Below, one piece after another: positions 46,178-57,447 of a stretch of 64,000 nucleotides of DNA. The first letter of the stretch is position 1; each line of letters opens with the position of its first letter. The stretch is from Lates calcarifer. Its lineage: Eukaryota; Chordata; Actinopteri; Centropomidae. The notes beneath the pieces are model-generated. The model saw only the letters and a program-made list of their open reading frames with translations. It did not search any database and was not told the DNA's origin. The stretch is from assembly GCF_001640805.2 (NCBI RefSeq), contig NC_066849.1, positions 1,560,404 through 1,624,403 on the forward strand, in the 5' to 3' direction. Made by a program: the position numbers and the translations under genes.

Positions 46178-46883
46178 CCCCACAGTATGGATTCATATCC
46201 CATGTTACATGTTACTAACTCAGTATCTTCCCTTTCCTGTAGTATTGTGCTCTTCCATCTCTCTTTCCTCTTCTGTCTCTTTCTGTAGGTATTTCTGCCT
46301 CTGGAGCTGTAGAGTCTGATCTGTGATGACAAGTCTCCTGCTGCTCCTACAACTCCACTCAACACCTGCTGCTAGAATTACAAATTACTTATACTGCTAT
46401 TAGTTGTATTGCTATGTTAGCAGTTAATACTTTAATTATCATTTCTATCATTACTATTACTGTATTATTGGCATCACCTTACGTTTTATATGGAACCTGT
46501 GTTATGCTATGTTCTTCTCTCGTTATTCTCTCCCCCCTCTCTTTCCTTCTTAACCCAACCAGTCGAGGCAGATGGCCGCCCACCCTGAGTCTGGTTCTAC
46601 TCGAGGTTTCTGCCTCTTAAAGGAAGTTTTTCTCTCCACTGTCGCCTAGTGCTGCTCATGGTGGGATTTGTTGAGTCTCTCTGTAAATACCTATTTTAAA
46701 CAGTATGGTCTAGACCTGCTCTATATGAAAAGTGCCTCGAGATGACTTTTGCTGTGATATGACGCTATATAAATAAAATTTAACTGAATTGAATAGAAAC
46801 TAAATAGCAATACTTTTCAATGTTAATCAATGGATTAACAGAAAATTTTATAGAAAACAGGCAATATTTTCAGGAAATGGGTT

Positions 46884-48283
46884 CCATCAGTTGAAGGTCC
46901 TGGAAGGAAGAGGTGGATGTAGGTGCAAATCTCCACTTAGGCCAAAATTTTGTACAGGGCAAAAAATATTCATGGACACATGTCCCCGCCCAGGAGTTCC
47001 AGAAGTTTTTGGGACAGAACTCCTATTTTGCCCTAGTGACGCTGAGTGCAGTCAGGGATTACTGGAAAACTGGTTGCATTTTCAGCCAGACCTTCCCAGC
47101 CAGTGTCATGCCACGTTACAGGTACCTGGTAATCACATGGAATGTCCACGAGTGGTCTTGACCAAGATGTGGAGAATGACAAGAAGAAGGGGACACCAGA
47201 GCACAACTGCCTGTTTTGCCTGAAGCCCCTTCTGGTCTCCATCCAGGATGCCTGTAAGGCTCACTACCACCCTCAGCAGAACCTGGTGATTGACGAGCAG
47301 ATGGTGATGACCAAGGCTCATACTGGCATGTCCCAGTACATGAAGGCGAAACCTACTAAATGGGGTTTCAAGTTTTAGCAGTTTAACGTTTTTTTTTTTT
47401 GTTAGCAGACAGCAGCAACAGCTATACTGTTGATTTTATTGTGTACACAGGCAAGACCCCGTTTCCATCAGGAGTTGGACTTGCCTACAATTCAGTGATG
47501 TCCCTGATCAAGCCAGGATACCTGGGCAGTGGCTTTTATGTGTACATGGACAATTTTTACACAAGCCCAAAGCTTTTCAGGGATCTGTAAAACTCAGGTA
47601 GATCCACCAAGACCCACTCATCAAGTGAATGGATAACGTGAGGTCCTCTGTCTGCTCCACAATCCAGCCAGCATTTGATGGAGCCACTGTGAAGAGGAGG
47701 GTGAAAACCCAGGATGGTAGCTAGACCACAACATCTGTTCCATGCCCAACACCTGCTGTGGAGTACAAGTACATGGGAGGTGTTGATTTATCAGACCAGC
47801 TGATACAGTAATATTCTGTGCACCACAGATCCAACAGATGGTACTGCACCCTCTTTTATCATTTCATGGACATTGCTGCCACAGCTATCTCCTTCACAAG
47901 GAACAGAACAACTAGGCAGGTCCAACAGTCCACCCCCTGGAAATGTGAAATATGTGATGTGGCCCTCTGTCTTGTTCCAGACAGGAAGTGCTTCAAAGAG
48001 TGGCACAAGTGACTGGAGTGGGGGAAAAGTATGTGTTTTTTAGATTAAGTTCTGTGAAATTCAATTTCCATTTTGTTTTTTCTTGTTTATATAGTTATAT
48101 AACTATTGCCTTCATGTGACATCATTTCAGCATACATATTGTGATAGCCCAGGTTGTCCTGGAAAAAAAAAAAAAAAGTTTATTACTTGACTGTGAAAGG
48201 GTTGAGATCATACATGCATTACTGCACAGAGAGACCAGGTGGTCAAAAAATAGCAATAAATGGCTTGGTTTTATAAGGGTTAA
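46884..48283 (+). mobile_element. piggyBac transposon copy 2 (right end with TTAA)
   Basis: Coding remnants run from about 46,913 to 48,012 on the plus strand. The right terminus is plausible at 48,277-48,283, where GGG is followed by TTAA. The left terminus cannot be found, because the copy begins directly after the L2-type LINE tail and so has lost its 5' end. Protein sequence and domain make-up differ clearly from copy 1, so this is a separate lineage. Confidence 0.75.
46913..48012 (+). pseudogene. piggyBac transposase copy 2, frameshifted, C-terminal Cys-rich domain kept
   Basis: Frame one (46,913-47,161) holds FQKFLGQNSYFALV and VRDYWKTGCIFSQTFPASVM. Frame two (47,142-47,378) holds ENDKKKGTPEHNCLF, the first catalytic Asp in VIDEQMV, then AHTGMSQYMKAKPTKWGFKF. 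About 20 extra T-rich bases at 47,379-47,400 interrupt it. Frame three (47,399-47,590) gives LADSSNSYTVDF and the second Asp in VYMDNFYTSPKLF, then a stop. The third Asp is in GVDLSDQL near 47,780-47,805. The last frame (47,818-48,012) has RWYCTLFYHFMDIAA and closes with a Cys/His-rich end (CEICDVALC...CFKEWHK), the usual zinc-binding tail. At least three frameshifts; no activity expected. Confidence 0.92.
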
Positions 48284-50233
48284 ACATTTTTGGCATGAAA
48301 ACTTACACAAGATATTTGTGAATTAACAAACAAATCTCACTAAAATTTCAAAACAAACACTTTTTACTGTTGTCAGTAATTTGATCTCATTTTATATATA
48401 TATTTTTTACATTATTAAACTTGAATTTTACAGTTTAATCTCTTAAATAACAAAGACATATTTGTGAAATTACAATACCTTTGCAAACCATAACAGTATT
48501 TTTTTTTTAAAACTGAACTTTCTTTTAAAAAAAATTAAATTTTATGGTTATTCATAGTTTCAGTGTTTTAATGTTTTATATAACATTTGCCATGTAAAAT
48601 CAGTCTATTTTTGTCATTTTATTGATATTTTCCTGTAGTTTAAAAATATATATTTTTTAAACAGTGCATATGCATTAGTGATTGTTTATCTGCTCCTCAG
48701 TCTCGTCCAGCTATTGCTGTCATTAAGTTTCTTACATTTTGATCCTTTCTTTTCCACATGTATTTTCCATGTACCTGTTTGATCTAACCAGATACCTAAA
48801 TATTGATCCACTTTTTCTAATTTATGATCATTTAATTTTAGGTTCTGAAAGAGAGCCATCTTGGATCTACTCAGCTTTTAAAGGCGTAAGAGTAAGAGAA
48901 AGGGCAAAACAGATAATACTCTAAGGCCTATGACCGTCACACCACTAGTAACAACAAGGCCACAACGCTTAATTCAGAGCTTAAAGCATTATTTTCAAAC
49001 ATTTGAAAATTATTATGTTGATACTACTTCACATGAAATGGTATAGACTAAAATTTAATCACAATTAATCTTTTAATTTTCTTTCCTATGTCTCAGCCAT
49101 ATAATAAACATATTAATCCAGCAAAAGTTGCTCTGATTCCACCTAAATTCCACTTAGAAGGGGCACAGGAGATAGTGTCCTAGAACCAATAAAACAATGG
49201 GATTCATGAATAATTGTCCTGAGTAGCCAATTGAGAGCCCACACTAACACAGACAACAAACCCTTCCATACTATGTAGGTGGAGATAGAGTGTACAGCAG
49301 TATATTAGAAAAAGAGTGGGAAGGTTTTTAACACTCTGAGAAATAAGAGAGACAATGGTACATGGATTCTGCACCCTCCTGCCTCTCTGTAGTTCTGTGT
49401 GTGTCTGACATCTGTCTCCTCTCATTAAAGCTGACAGAATGTGCTATTTATATTATCGTTTAATTGATTTATGTCTAACAAACGAATGTGTATTTCACTA
49501 GGATGAACCCATCCTTTTAAAATAATTTGTATACTTACAAATTCAGTATACAAAATACAAAATACAAAGTCAATATTATCTAGGGTCTCTCTTTCACTCA
49601 GAGGATACAACAGGGGTGACACCCTTAAAACCTGTAGGGTTGGGTGCATAGCAATGGTTGGTCAGTTGGAAGTTATAAGTATTTCGAAGGCTCTGAGAGG
49701 AGAATGTCTGATAAACACATACATAAATATTATTACATTATTATTACAAAAAATGTCCCATATAAATGAGTGATAACACACAATGGTGTTATTTTGTATA
49801 TGTTATTATTTTTGCTCCATTGTTTACACCTTTATTTTCTCTGTGTTCTGAAAAATGTATTAATGATCATCTTTATGATGAGCTCATTGCAATTAAGGCA
49901 GGACCTCCAGCTGTGAAAGACAAACGCTGACTAGTAGAGGGGACAGTGGTTACCTGTAATGAATACTCTCTGTAGTTATATTATAATGTCTGTTTTCTGG
50001 ACGTGTTGGCATTCTTTTAACTCATGGAAAGTTGTTTATTGAGACACCTGTCTGAATTGTTGCAGATAGTTTTTGACCAATTTTCTCTTTAATTAATCAG
50101 GAACCAGTGCTGGGTATTTCACTGCCTCACACTGTACCTCTTACTGATATCAGAATGCAAGATAACCTTTTCAAATAAAGGTTAATTAATCAAATTAGGC
50201 CCTTGTTTTTGATTCTGCAACTGCATTTAGGCA

Positions 50234-50235
<2 letters not shown>
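48284..50235. other. Unassigned AT-rich DNA
   Basis: No gene or recognisable transposon. Several A- or T-rich runs lie near 48,390-48,660. Confidence 0.5.

Positions 50236-50266
<31 letters not shown>
50236..50266 (+). repeat. (GT)n microsatellite
   Basis: About 15 GT units. A second short run lies at 50,544-50,560. Confidence 0.97.
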
Positions 50267-50268
<2 letters not shown>

Positions 50269-50809
50269 CTGTCAGCACTGTTTACTGCGACAAGAATGTG
50301 ATATGTGTGTACAGACAGTTGTGTGTACTAAAGTGCATAGGTGATATTGCATTCAAGGTAAGAAAATGAAATATGTGTCAGTTAATTTGAGTGTAAGTAT
50401 GCATATTAAATGAGATTTGTTACACTGTAATATCCACTGACTAGGTGTGTGAAAGAGAATAGGTTTTCAACATTAATGACTCCCAATGACTAGAATCAAG
50501 TATGTGTGGTGTGTCTGAAAGTATATAGTTGCATGTATATACTCTGTGTGTGTGTGTGTATGTTTTGGATGTTTTTAATGGGGGTGGGGGATGCTATTGC
50601 AGCCAATGGAGCAGAAAGTAGAACACAGATAATACAAAGATGTATATGCAGAAGCAAAGCATAAATACACACATGTATACAAAGTGTTCACAAGCAGACA
50701 AACTACTATGTTCTGCCTAATGAAAATCACTGCTTCATTGAGCAACTGAACCACTGTGACAGAAAGGGATCTGTCCATATGGTTATTTAGAGAGCATTAA
50801 GGTTTAAAG

Positions 50810-50935
50810 AAATTAACTCAAGGCATTACTGAAATGTTGTCTTCATGAGAAAAGGATGGATGGATGGATGGATGAACAACCTGAAAACATAAATACTGAC
50901 GTCACATAAACTGTGATGTCATCAGTGCTGCCTTC
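50810..50935 (+). repeat. Dispersed repeat, partial copy (with GGAT array and TGACGTCA)
   Basis: AAATTAACTCAAGGCATTAC to ACTGACGTCACATAAACTGT and GATGTCATCAGTG closely match 51,770-51,915, including the position of a TGACGTCA octamer (50,897-50,904). This copy has four to five GGAT units at about 50,855-50,873. About 31 bases between AACATAA and AATACTGACG in the other copy are absent here. Confidence 0.88.
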
Positions 50936-50970
50936 TATCACACTCACACACACATTTATATATATATATA

Positions 50971-51330
50971 CAGTACTATGCAAAATTTAAGGCGCTAAAG
51001 GTAAAGTGAGGATGCTGCCAAAAATAATCCAATGATTAATTTTGGGTTCATCAGTTAACCTCGTGAAGTGCAGTAAATAGAAGAACCTAAATCAGATCAG
51101 TGTTTCTCATGACCCCTCCTCCCCCTGTTTGCCTTTAAAACAGCTTCAGTGCTCCTCAGTACACCTGTAGTTTGTTCCAGCATGTTGGAGAAGTTGCCTC
51201 AGTTCCTCTGGGGATTCAGGCTGACTGTGTGTTTAGACTCACTGTCCTGCTTCAGAATTAATCTGGGACTGATCAAACACCCATATAGAAGCAGTGGCTG
51301 TGATGCATAGCTAAAAGAGTCAAGTGTTAA
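50971..51330 (-). mobile_element. Tc1/mariner end and antisense transposase scrap, fourth lineage
   Basis: Begins with CAGTACTATGCAAAATTTAA, a Tc1-type end. Further in, the plus strand reads GCCTTTAAAACAGCTTCAGT, CTCCTCAGTACAC, TTGTTCCAGCATGTTGGAGA and TTCCTCTGGGGATTCAGGCT, antisense to a common fish Tc1 transposase N-terminus. It is truncated, with no second end. Confidence 0.65.
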
Positions 51331-51540
51331 GTTATTTTACAACCTTTATTTAATTACCAGAATTTGTGTCAAAAATCTCTGTCCTTCTCTGGGTCATAAC
51401 TCAAAATCTGAGCACACAGACATGATACACATTCTCTTAGATTCAGTGTTCTTATTTTTAACTTCTTTTAAGGGTCTAACAAGAGAGACCAACAATCTAC
51501 CAACCAGCCAATCCAGTTTCAGGTTTAGCCATAACATGTT

Positions 51541-51915
51541 GAGGTCACAGTGACCTTGACCTTGACTTTAGAATTCTGATCATTTCATTCTTGAGTCCAA
51601 ATGAACATTTATACCCAATTTGAATAAATTATTTCAAGGTGTTCCCAACGTATCATGTTCACAAGGCCAAAAATATGTTTTATGAGGTCACAGTGACTTG
51701 GACCTTCAAATACTAAAATCTCAGTTAATTCTTAAGTCCAAGTGAACATTTGTTTATATCAAATTTAATGAAATTAACTCAAAGCATTACTGATATATTG
51801 TGTTTGTGAAAAAAGAACGGATGGATGGACAAACAACATGAAAACATAATGTAGTGGCACAGATGAATGCCATAAATACTGACGTCACATAAACTGTGAT
51901 GTTATCAGTGACGAG
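51541..51915 (+). repeat. Tandem dispersed repeat with hormone-response-like palindromes
   Basis: Two diverged units of about 140 bases, each starting GAGGTCACAGTGAC (51,541 and 51,684) and sharing AGTCCAAATGAACATTT / AGTCCAAGTGAACATTT. The second runs into ATTAACTCAAAGCATTAC, GGATGGATGGAC and a TGACGTCA octamer at 51,880-51,887. This repeat type is common in fish genomes. Stretch 51,331-51,540 before it is unassigned. Confidence 0.85.
51542..51556 (+). promoter_or_regulatory. Perfect estrogen-response-element palindrome in a repeat
   Basis: AGGTCACAGTGACCT is two AGGTCA half-sites inverted with a 3-base spacer, the consensus for estrogen receptor binding. It is followed at once by TGACCTTGACCTTGAC, which adds direct half-sites and contains TCAAGGTCA on the other strand, the estrogen-related-receptor type site. 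The second unit (51,685-51,699) has one mismatch. Sequence match is certain; any function is inference. Confidence 0.6.
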
Positions 51916-53192
51916 ACACTGGCACAGTAATAAATGTCCATAAATTTTCTTGCTAAAACCATTGATATGTAGTATGAGGTATGATGTCTACACAGTCTTA
52001 GTTATGTCAATATAGTACTTGTCTGTTGCATTGACACTGTCCGTGGTGCTGATCTCACTGACTTGCTCTGACAGGCCACTCCTGAGGCAATAAAATGCCA
52101 CAGTGTGTGTGAGTACTGTGTGTGTTTAAATATCTGACTAGAAAACGGATAAATTTGTCTTTCCTTTCATTTTTCTGTCTTTCTGTTCTTCAATTTTCTC
52201 AACAACCACTCATCTGATCAACTTCAAATGTAGCAGATTTATTGCAGAGGACCTGAGGAAGTGCAGTGTCAACTGTGAATATATATAGATGGGGCATTGT
52301 CAAGAAAGAAGAAAAATGCTCATTATTGAAATGTAAAAGTTTCATATGCCCACACTGTATGATGTTGGATGATTTGTATGTCATGCTGCTGATAGCACAC
52401 GAGGCCTGAACAAAGGTGTTTTTGTGTACATGTAAGCTGAGCATGCGAACATGCTGCATGCATGTATTTGTGAATTTATCTTAAATTGAGTGCATGTGGC
52501 CAGTGACCAAGTAAGCATGATGTTCATCAGCACTTGCTGAGTCATAAAATTATAAGATAAAACAAATGATAAACTAGCGTTAAACAGCTGGGTATAACCT
52601 GTGCAACTGTCATTGCAGCTTTTAAGTGTTTCCAGAGACTTTCACAATGGGACCTGTGAGACAGTGTGACATTTAAGACCTGTCAGTTTGAGCTAGGAAA
52701 ATGGAGCTTTATAAAGCCTTTTAAATCTTTTCTCACTGAGCTCTTTTTGTACGGATATACCTCCCTAACATGAGTCAATGAATCATCAATTTGGTCTGGG
52801 AAACAACACAAAATAGCTTCACAAATTATAAATGAAAACACAATTTTTCTTTGGCAATGAAAACTAGTTACTTTACTTTATTTCTCCTTTCTACCTTTTT
52901 TTTTCAGCCATCTTAATGTATGAGTGTACAGCAGCATGTTACATCTGCTTATCTGGGTTCGGGTCACGGTGGCAGCAGACTGAGCAGAATGCGTGTTATA
53001 AATTAAACGGATAAATATTGACTGAAATACTTCTTTAGACATTAAACAAGCATTTTTATAGGTCCTAAGATTCATTTTGATGTATGGGTTGCAGGGTTTG
53101 AAAGAAATCCAGCTGCCACACAAGGCCTCACTAGCTCTGTAATGAGGCCTCACTACTTCACCTGTGTGTCTGTCTTGCTGAACATATGTAAG
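51916..53192. other. Unassigned DNA
   Basis: No gene or transposon recognised. The 109-codon minus frame at 52,878-53,207 has no family resemblance. Confidence 0.5.
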
Positions 53193-53718
53193 TGTCATGG
53201 CCCCCATCTCACTCAGTTACTCCCAGTGTTTATTCCCTTGTCTGTTCCTCCTGTGCCCTCCATGGTGTCTCCTCCTCTTGTCTGTCTTCACTTGTGTGTG
53301 TGTGTGTGTGTGTTTTTTTTTTCCCTTGCAAGGGTGTGGTGCAGTGCTCATGCTTACTCAGTATATCTATCCCGGCCTTCCAGTCACTCATCACCAGACT
53401 GTTCCGCTCACCTGGTGGTAATGCTCCCAGCCGCTCTAGTTTGCCCTGTCACCTTCTATGCCAGTCTCCACCGCTCCGTTGCCCTTGCCTCACCCAGCCA
53501 GTATCCGATTCTCCATTCTCCCTTGCCTAACCCAGCCATCCTCCAATCCCTCTTCCTGGATTCTCCCCTCCTGGTCTCCACTCTTCATTCCCCCCTGTCC
53601 CTCAGTCTCCAGCCTCCACCCTTACTAACGATTCACTTCTAAGCAATAACTTTTCAGTAAAAGAACCCTGAATGTCTGAGTCTGCCTTGGGGTCCTGTTT
53701 CAGTCCTGTGCTCAGACA
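53193..53718 (+). mobile_element. Solo LTR-like unit (Gypsy type)
   Basis: Starts TGTCATGGCCCCCATC and ends GTGCTCAGACA, with C/T-rich body, (GT)n and T10 at 53,296-53,323, and a closing GTCTGAGTCTGCCTTGGGGT typical of fish Gypsy LTR 3' ends. The flanks are GTAAG (53,188-53,192) and TATAA (53,719-53,723), which match only if shifted by one base (ATAAG), so the duplication is not proven. The 166-codon frame across it is a shadow of the C/T-rich sequence. Confidence 0.7.
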
Positions 53719-55451
53719 TATAAGTGTCATATCTGTGTCAGGCTTTCCCTCAGTTGCGATGAGGTGCTCTCCTTATGAACCTGGAGAACACCTAGTGCTC
53801 TTCTGGGGAGGTTAGGGTATATTTATATTAGATCAATACGTTAACAGAACATTAGGTGAAGACCATTATCACCCCCCTCCCTTGCTCTCGCTTTGAAAGT
53901 GGGTGTAATAAAATGGAATTAAAAATTCTATCAATTATGGCCATTATTAAAGATAGGGCTGGCAGTAGCAGAGCCGCAGCAGCAATACTGGCAGTGCAGA
54001 CACACATGAGAGCCTGCAGTTCAGAGATAGACACTTGAACTACTGTAGAGTGTATGCAGTAAATAAAAACTATCTGCAATATATGCTGAATGTATTCAGG
54101 CTGATAAAAGTTGCCATTGACCACATGACAAAATCTCTCTAAATAAACAAACAAACAAAAAAACATCTAAACCAATGAGCTCTTAGCTCAAGTGAGGGCC
54201 AGGCATTTCCCATCATGCCCTGAAGTTTTGCAGGTGATGCACTCTTAACCCAAATTAGTTGACTTTACTATACTATATTTACTAAATATGTCAAGCTGTA
54301 TTAACACATAACCTTAAGTTTTTACACAAGCTGAAACTAAAGAGGTCATGTTGTGTTAACCTATAACCTTAATGATGCAGATGCAGTAGGCATAATAAGT
54401 ATATATATTAGTAGTGTCTACTCAAAATCATTAGATAGAATTAGCTAATATGACTAGTTATTGCTACTATATTTTCTTCTAATTTAATTAGCTTTTGATT
54501 TTAATTAATTAATATTGTATAAAACATTGTTTCAATGAAATTGTGTGGAAATTATGAAATATTAAAATTAATTGCTCCTATGCATTTTATTTTTAAAAAC
54601 ATTGCATATCAACATCAACTCCAACCTGTTTGTCAAAGTGCTCCTAAAACATTATGAACAGTATGAACTATAAACCAGTGATGAACTGAAATGTGAGCTT
54701 CATAGTCTTGGGGTGCAGATGCAGTGCATATGTGAGTCCAAACAGAATGCACAACTCTTTTGGCAGATGTTGAATGATGTCCAGCAGGACTTCTCCCTCA
54801 ATAATGATCTTCAACGAGGACTGAAATGCAGGGAGGATGAGAGCACAGCACCTTCATGCTCAATGAGAAGGAACCCAATGTTGCGGTGATGAAATGAGTC
54901 ATCATCATCACAGTCCTGAATAAACAATAACATAAGAGCACAATCATTACATTGAATTTCTCATTTGATATTTTAATCAATATAGCCTACAGACAGGAGT
55001 GTCAGACATATGAAGTATGAAAGTTATGACAGTTGGAACAGATTAAACAAACAGCTCTTTCCAAAGAGCTTTGAAAGAGATTTCAGTGTGTACATGTTTA
55101 ATTATTTGATTCTCACATATAAACTCACATACTTGCACTTCCACAGCGTCCTCAGAGCACAAGGATCTGTAAAAATAGAACACAAGAAAACATTTAGCCC
55201 AACAATGTCAGATGAGCATTATGGCTGCCCTCAAAGGGCTGGTTGTAAATGTTAAAAAAAAAATAAAAAATCAACACTGTGAATGAACATTCTTTGACTT
55301 TATTAGCAACAGGATAACTGTTGTACTAACCAGCTATGTCAAAGTAATACATATCCAAATGACTATATAAAATAAAATAAAAAATACATTAAAAAGACTG
55401 AATAATAAAATATTGCTATTAGCTATATTTTGTGGTAACTATATATGTAAC
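53719..55451. other. Unassigned AT-rich DNA
   Basis: No gene or transposon recognised. Frames at 53,852-54,166 and 55,010-55,255 are unsupported. Confidence 0.5.
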
Positions 55452-55835
55452 AGTGTTTCCCTTACAGTTTTTTTTTTTTTTTTGGGGGGGGGGGGGGGCG
55501 GGCACAATTTTATAGTCAAATGCTTTGCTATCGTTTCATTACATTCATTACAATGTGTTTCTCCTCTCCTCTGTGACAGGCGGGGCTCCCCCCTCGCTTA
55601 GCTAGTGTTAGCCATAAGTGTATATTATCACCAGCACATGGTGCACGTGTTTGTAACATCAGTGTGTGAATGTGTTGTGGATGTGCTAGAACGCTTTGTG
55701 CGTAGTGCAAGATGAATAATCTGAGTATGAATATGTGAATGGGTGAATGTGATGCGTAGTGTAAAGCACTTCAAGTGGTCGATACGACTAGAAAAGTGCT
55801 ATATAAGTACAAGTCCATTTACCATTTACACGCAA
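55452..55835 (+). mobile_element. MITE-like end with T16G15 tract and dispersed repeat tail
   Basis: CAGTGTTTCCCTTACAG at 55,452 resembles the end of many fish hAT-type MITEs. It is followed by T16 then G15 (55,468-55,498). From about 55,700 the text GTGAATGGGTGAATGTGATG, GTAAAGCACTT and AGAAAAGTGCTATATAAGTA is the 3' part of the repeat also found inverted at 36,291-36,420. Whether both parts are one element is uncertain. Confidence 0.55.
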
Positions 55836-56705
55836 AGTCGGCTTCAAACAGTAACGTTAGAAAAAAACTGCATCAGCAAGTTACCTCTAAGCTTACTTTA
55901 GCATTTAGCTGAATTATTGTTGACAGACAGCTCTTTGAGTATTAAAAGTCCCCACAAAGATAGATACAATAGTTTTTTTTAACATGCTAACCATTCCACT
56001 TGGAGTAAGATTGCTTCCCGGTCTAGATAACACAGTCTGCCACCGCTGCCTGTGCTGGTCCCACCAAGTGAAGAGCATGAACCGTTTTGCTGGCCTCGTC
56101 ACGTGACCAGGCAGATTTTTGACTTTTCTTCCAAAAAGTTAACATGCCAAGTTATTTATGTTTATCATGATTAGTGCAATGAATCTTTCAGCTAAATAGT
56201 ACAAACAACTAATGTTGTTTTGTAATGATTTGTGCATGTTTTTACAAAACATAAAAGAATAAGTCACTCAGAAGTTTAATTAGAAACAAAATCTTGGTTT
56301 ACAGTGTGGAGATAAACTTCAGAACCTGGCTTCAAAAACCGATACAGCATCAGAGTGGATGAGGATATATGAGAAATCATACTTTTTATATACTTATTTT
56401 GCCATCTCTGTTTATTGCAGTAACCACTACATTTCACAGTCTAACAAACAAACCACTTATCAGACCAGAATGGTCAGTCTAAGTGTTTATTTCTTTGTGA
56501 GGGGTTGTGGTTTTGAATAGGAGTAAAACTAGATTAAAACTCCTGTTCCACATTGCACTAGACATGTGTGTGTGTGTGCCATTCTATAGCCATAGTCATA
56601 GTCAGTGTCCTATCTGTGTTCTCTGTCTGTCACACACTTATACTTTAGCAGATTAAAGGATCTCTTTAGTGTCAGGGTCAAAATGAAAGGCAAACATGAG
56701 AAGCG

Positions 56706-56743
<38 letters not shown>

Positions 56744-57447
56744 ACAGTCATTTCCCAGAACAGTATTTTGTTTTCTTTTTTTCTTTCTTCAGGGGTAATA
56801 GAATTTGCTGAAATTTATATCCTCTCCACACATCCTCCTCTCTCTGTTTTTCTCTCTCCCTCTCCACCTCTTTAGTCTTTCTCTAAGTAATGAGTTTAGC
56901 CTCAGTCTTGGGGTTAACACTTGTAGTAAGTACAGAGAGGAAAATGTGACTATTCTAATTATATTATTCTCCCATTCTACAACTCTTCAGACTAATGGGT
57001 TAGTACTATCAGTATTTGCCTGAACACCCTCTTCTCATTGGCAAACAACCAGAGCTATTATTCCACTACTCTCACATGTACAACTGTTATCCATTATTAA
57101 GAGTGAACAAAATATCATGACATGTTTCCACTAAAGGATTATTTAATCTCTTTCCCCCGTCCCTTTTCCTTTATGAATTCATGTCACCAAAACGTTGAAC
57201 AAACATTTTCTTTTTGTTGTTTTTAAGATATTCTGTTGTTTCCTTGAGCTTTACTGAAAAAATGGTGGAGAGGGTTTTTTTTTTTGTTTCCATCTTTCTT
57301 GACAGTGTGACATCTGCAAACTGATGTCATGATTTAACAGCAATTTTTCGATCTCTACTGTCTTTCCTTAATATAGACAAATTATAATGATGTTATACAA
57401 CTAGTAAACTAACTTAGTGCTTTTAATGGGGCTGTTCAAACTGTCAC
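55836..57447. other. Unassigned DNA with a (CA)n microsatellite
   Basis: (CA)n of about 17 units at 56,708-56,742. C/T-rich patch at 56,820-56,880. No gene seen. Confidence 0.55.

Larger units (their letters stand above)
43300..46795 (+). mobile_element. L2/Maui-type LINE, long copy lacking its endonuclease
   Basis: This runs from a 5' region with the first-ORF-like start at 43,433 to a 3' tail that ends ATATAAATAAAATTTAACTG and AATTGAAT at about 46,790. The 3' UTR carries a (TC)n run at 46,141-46,173 and the same GTCGAGGCAGATGGC block (46,562) as the fragment at 1745-2140. At 3.5 kb it is long for this window, but it lacks most of the AP-type endonuclease, so it cannot have moved on its own. 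Reverse transcriptase is nearly intact over 350 codons. Confidence 0.92.

Noticed and set aside
46096..46365. 89-codon minus-strand frame with an Arg-Glu repeat
   Set aside because: It translates the (TC)n run in the L2-type LINE 3' UTR.
53142..53642. 166-codon plus-strand frame as a secreted, Ser/Pro-rich protein
   Set aside because: It lies on a C/T-rich LTR with a (GT)n array. The composition follows from base skew.
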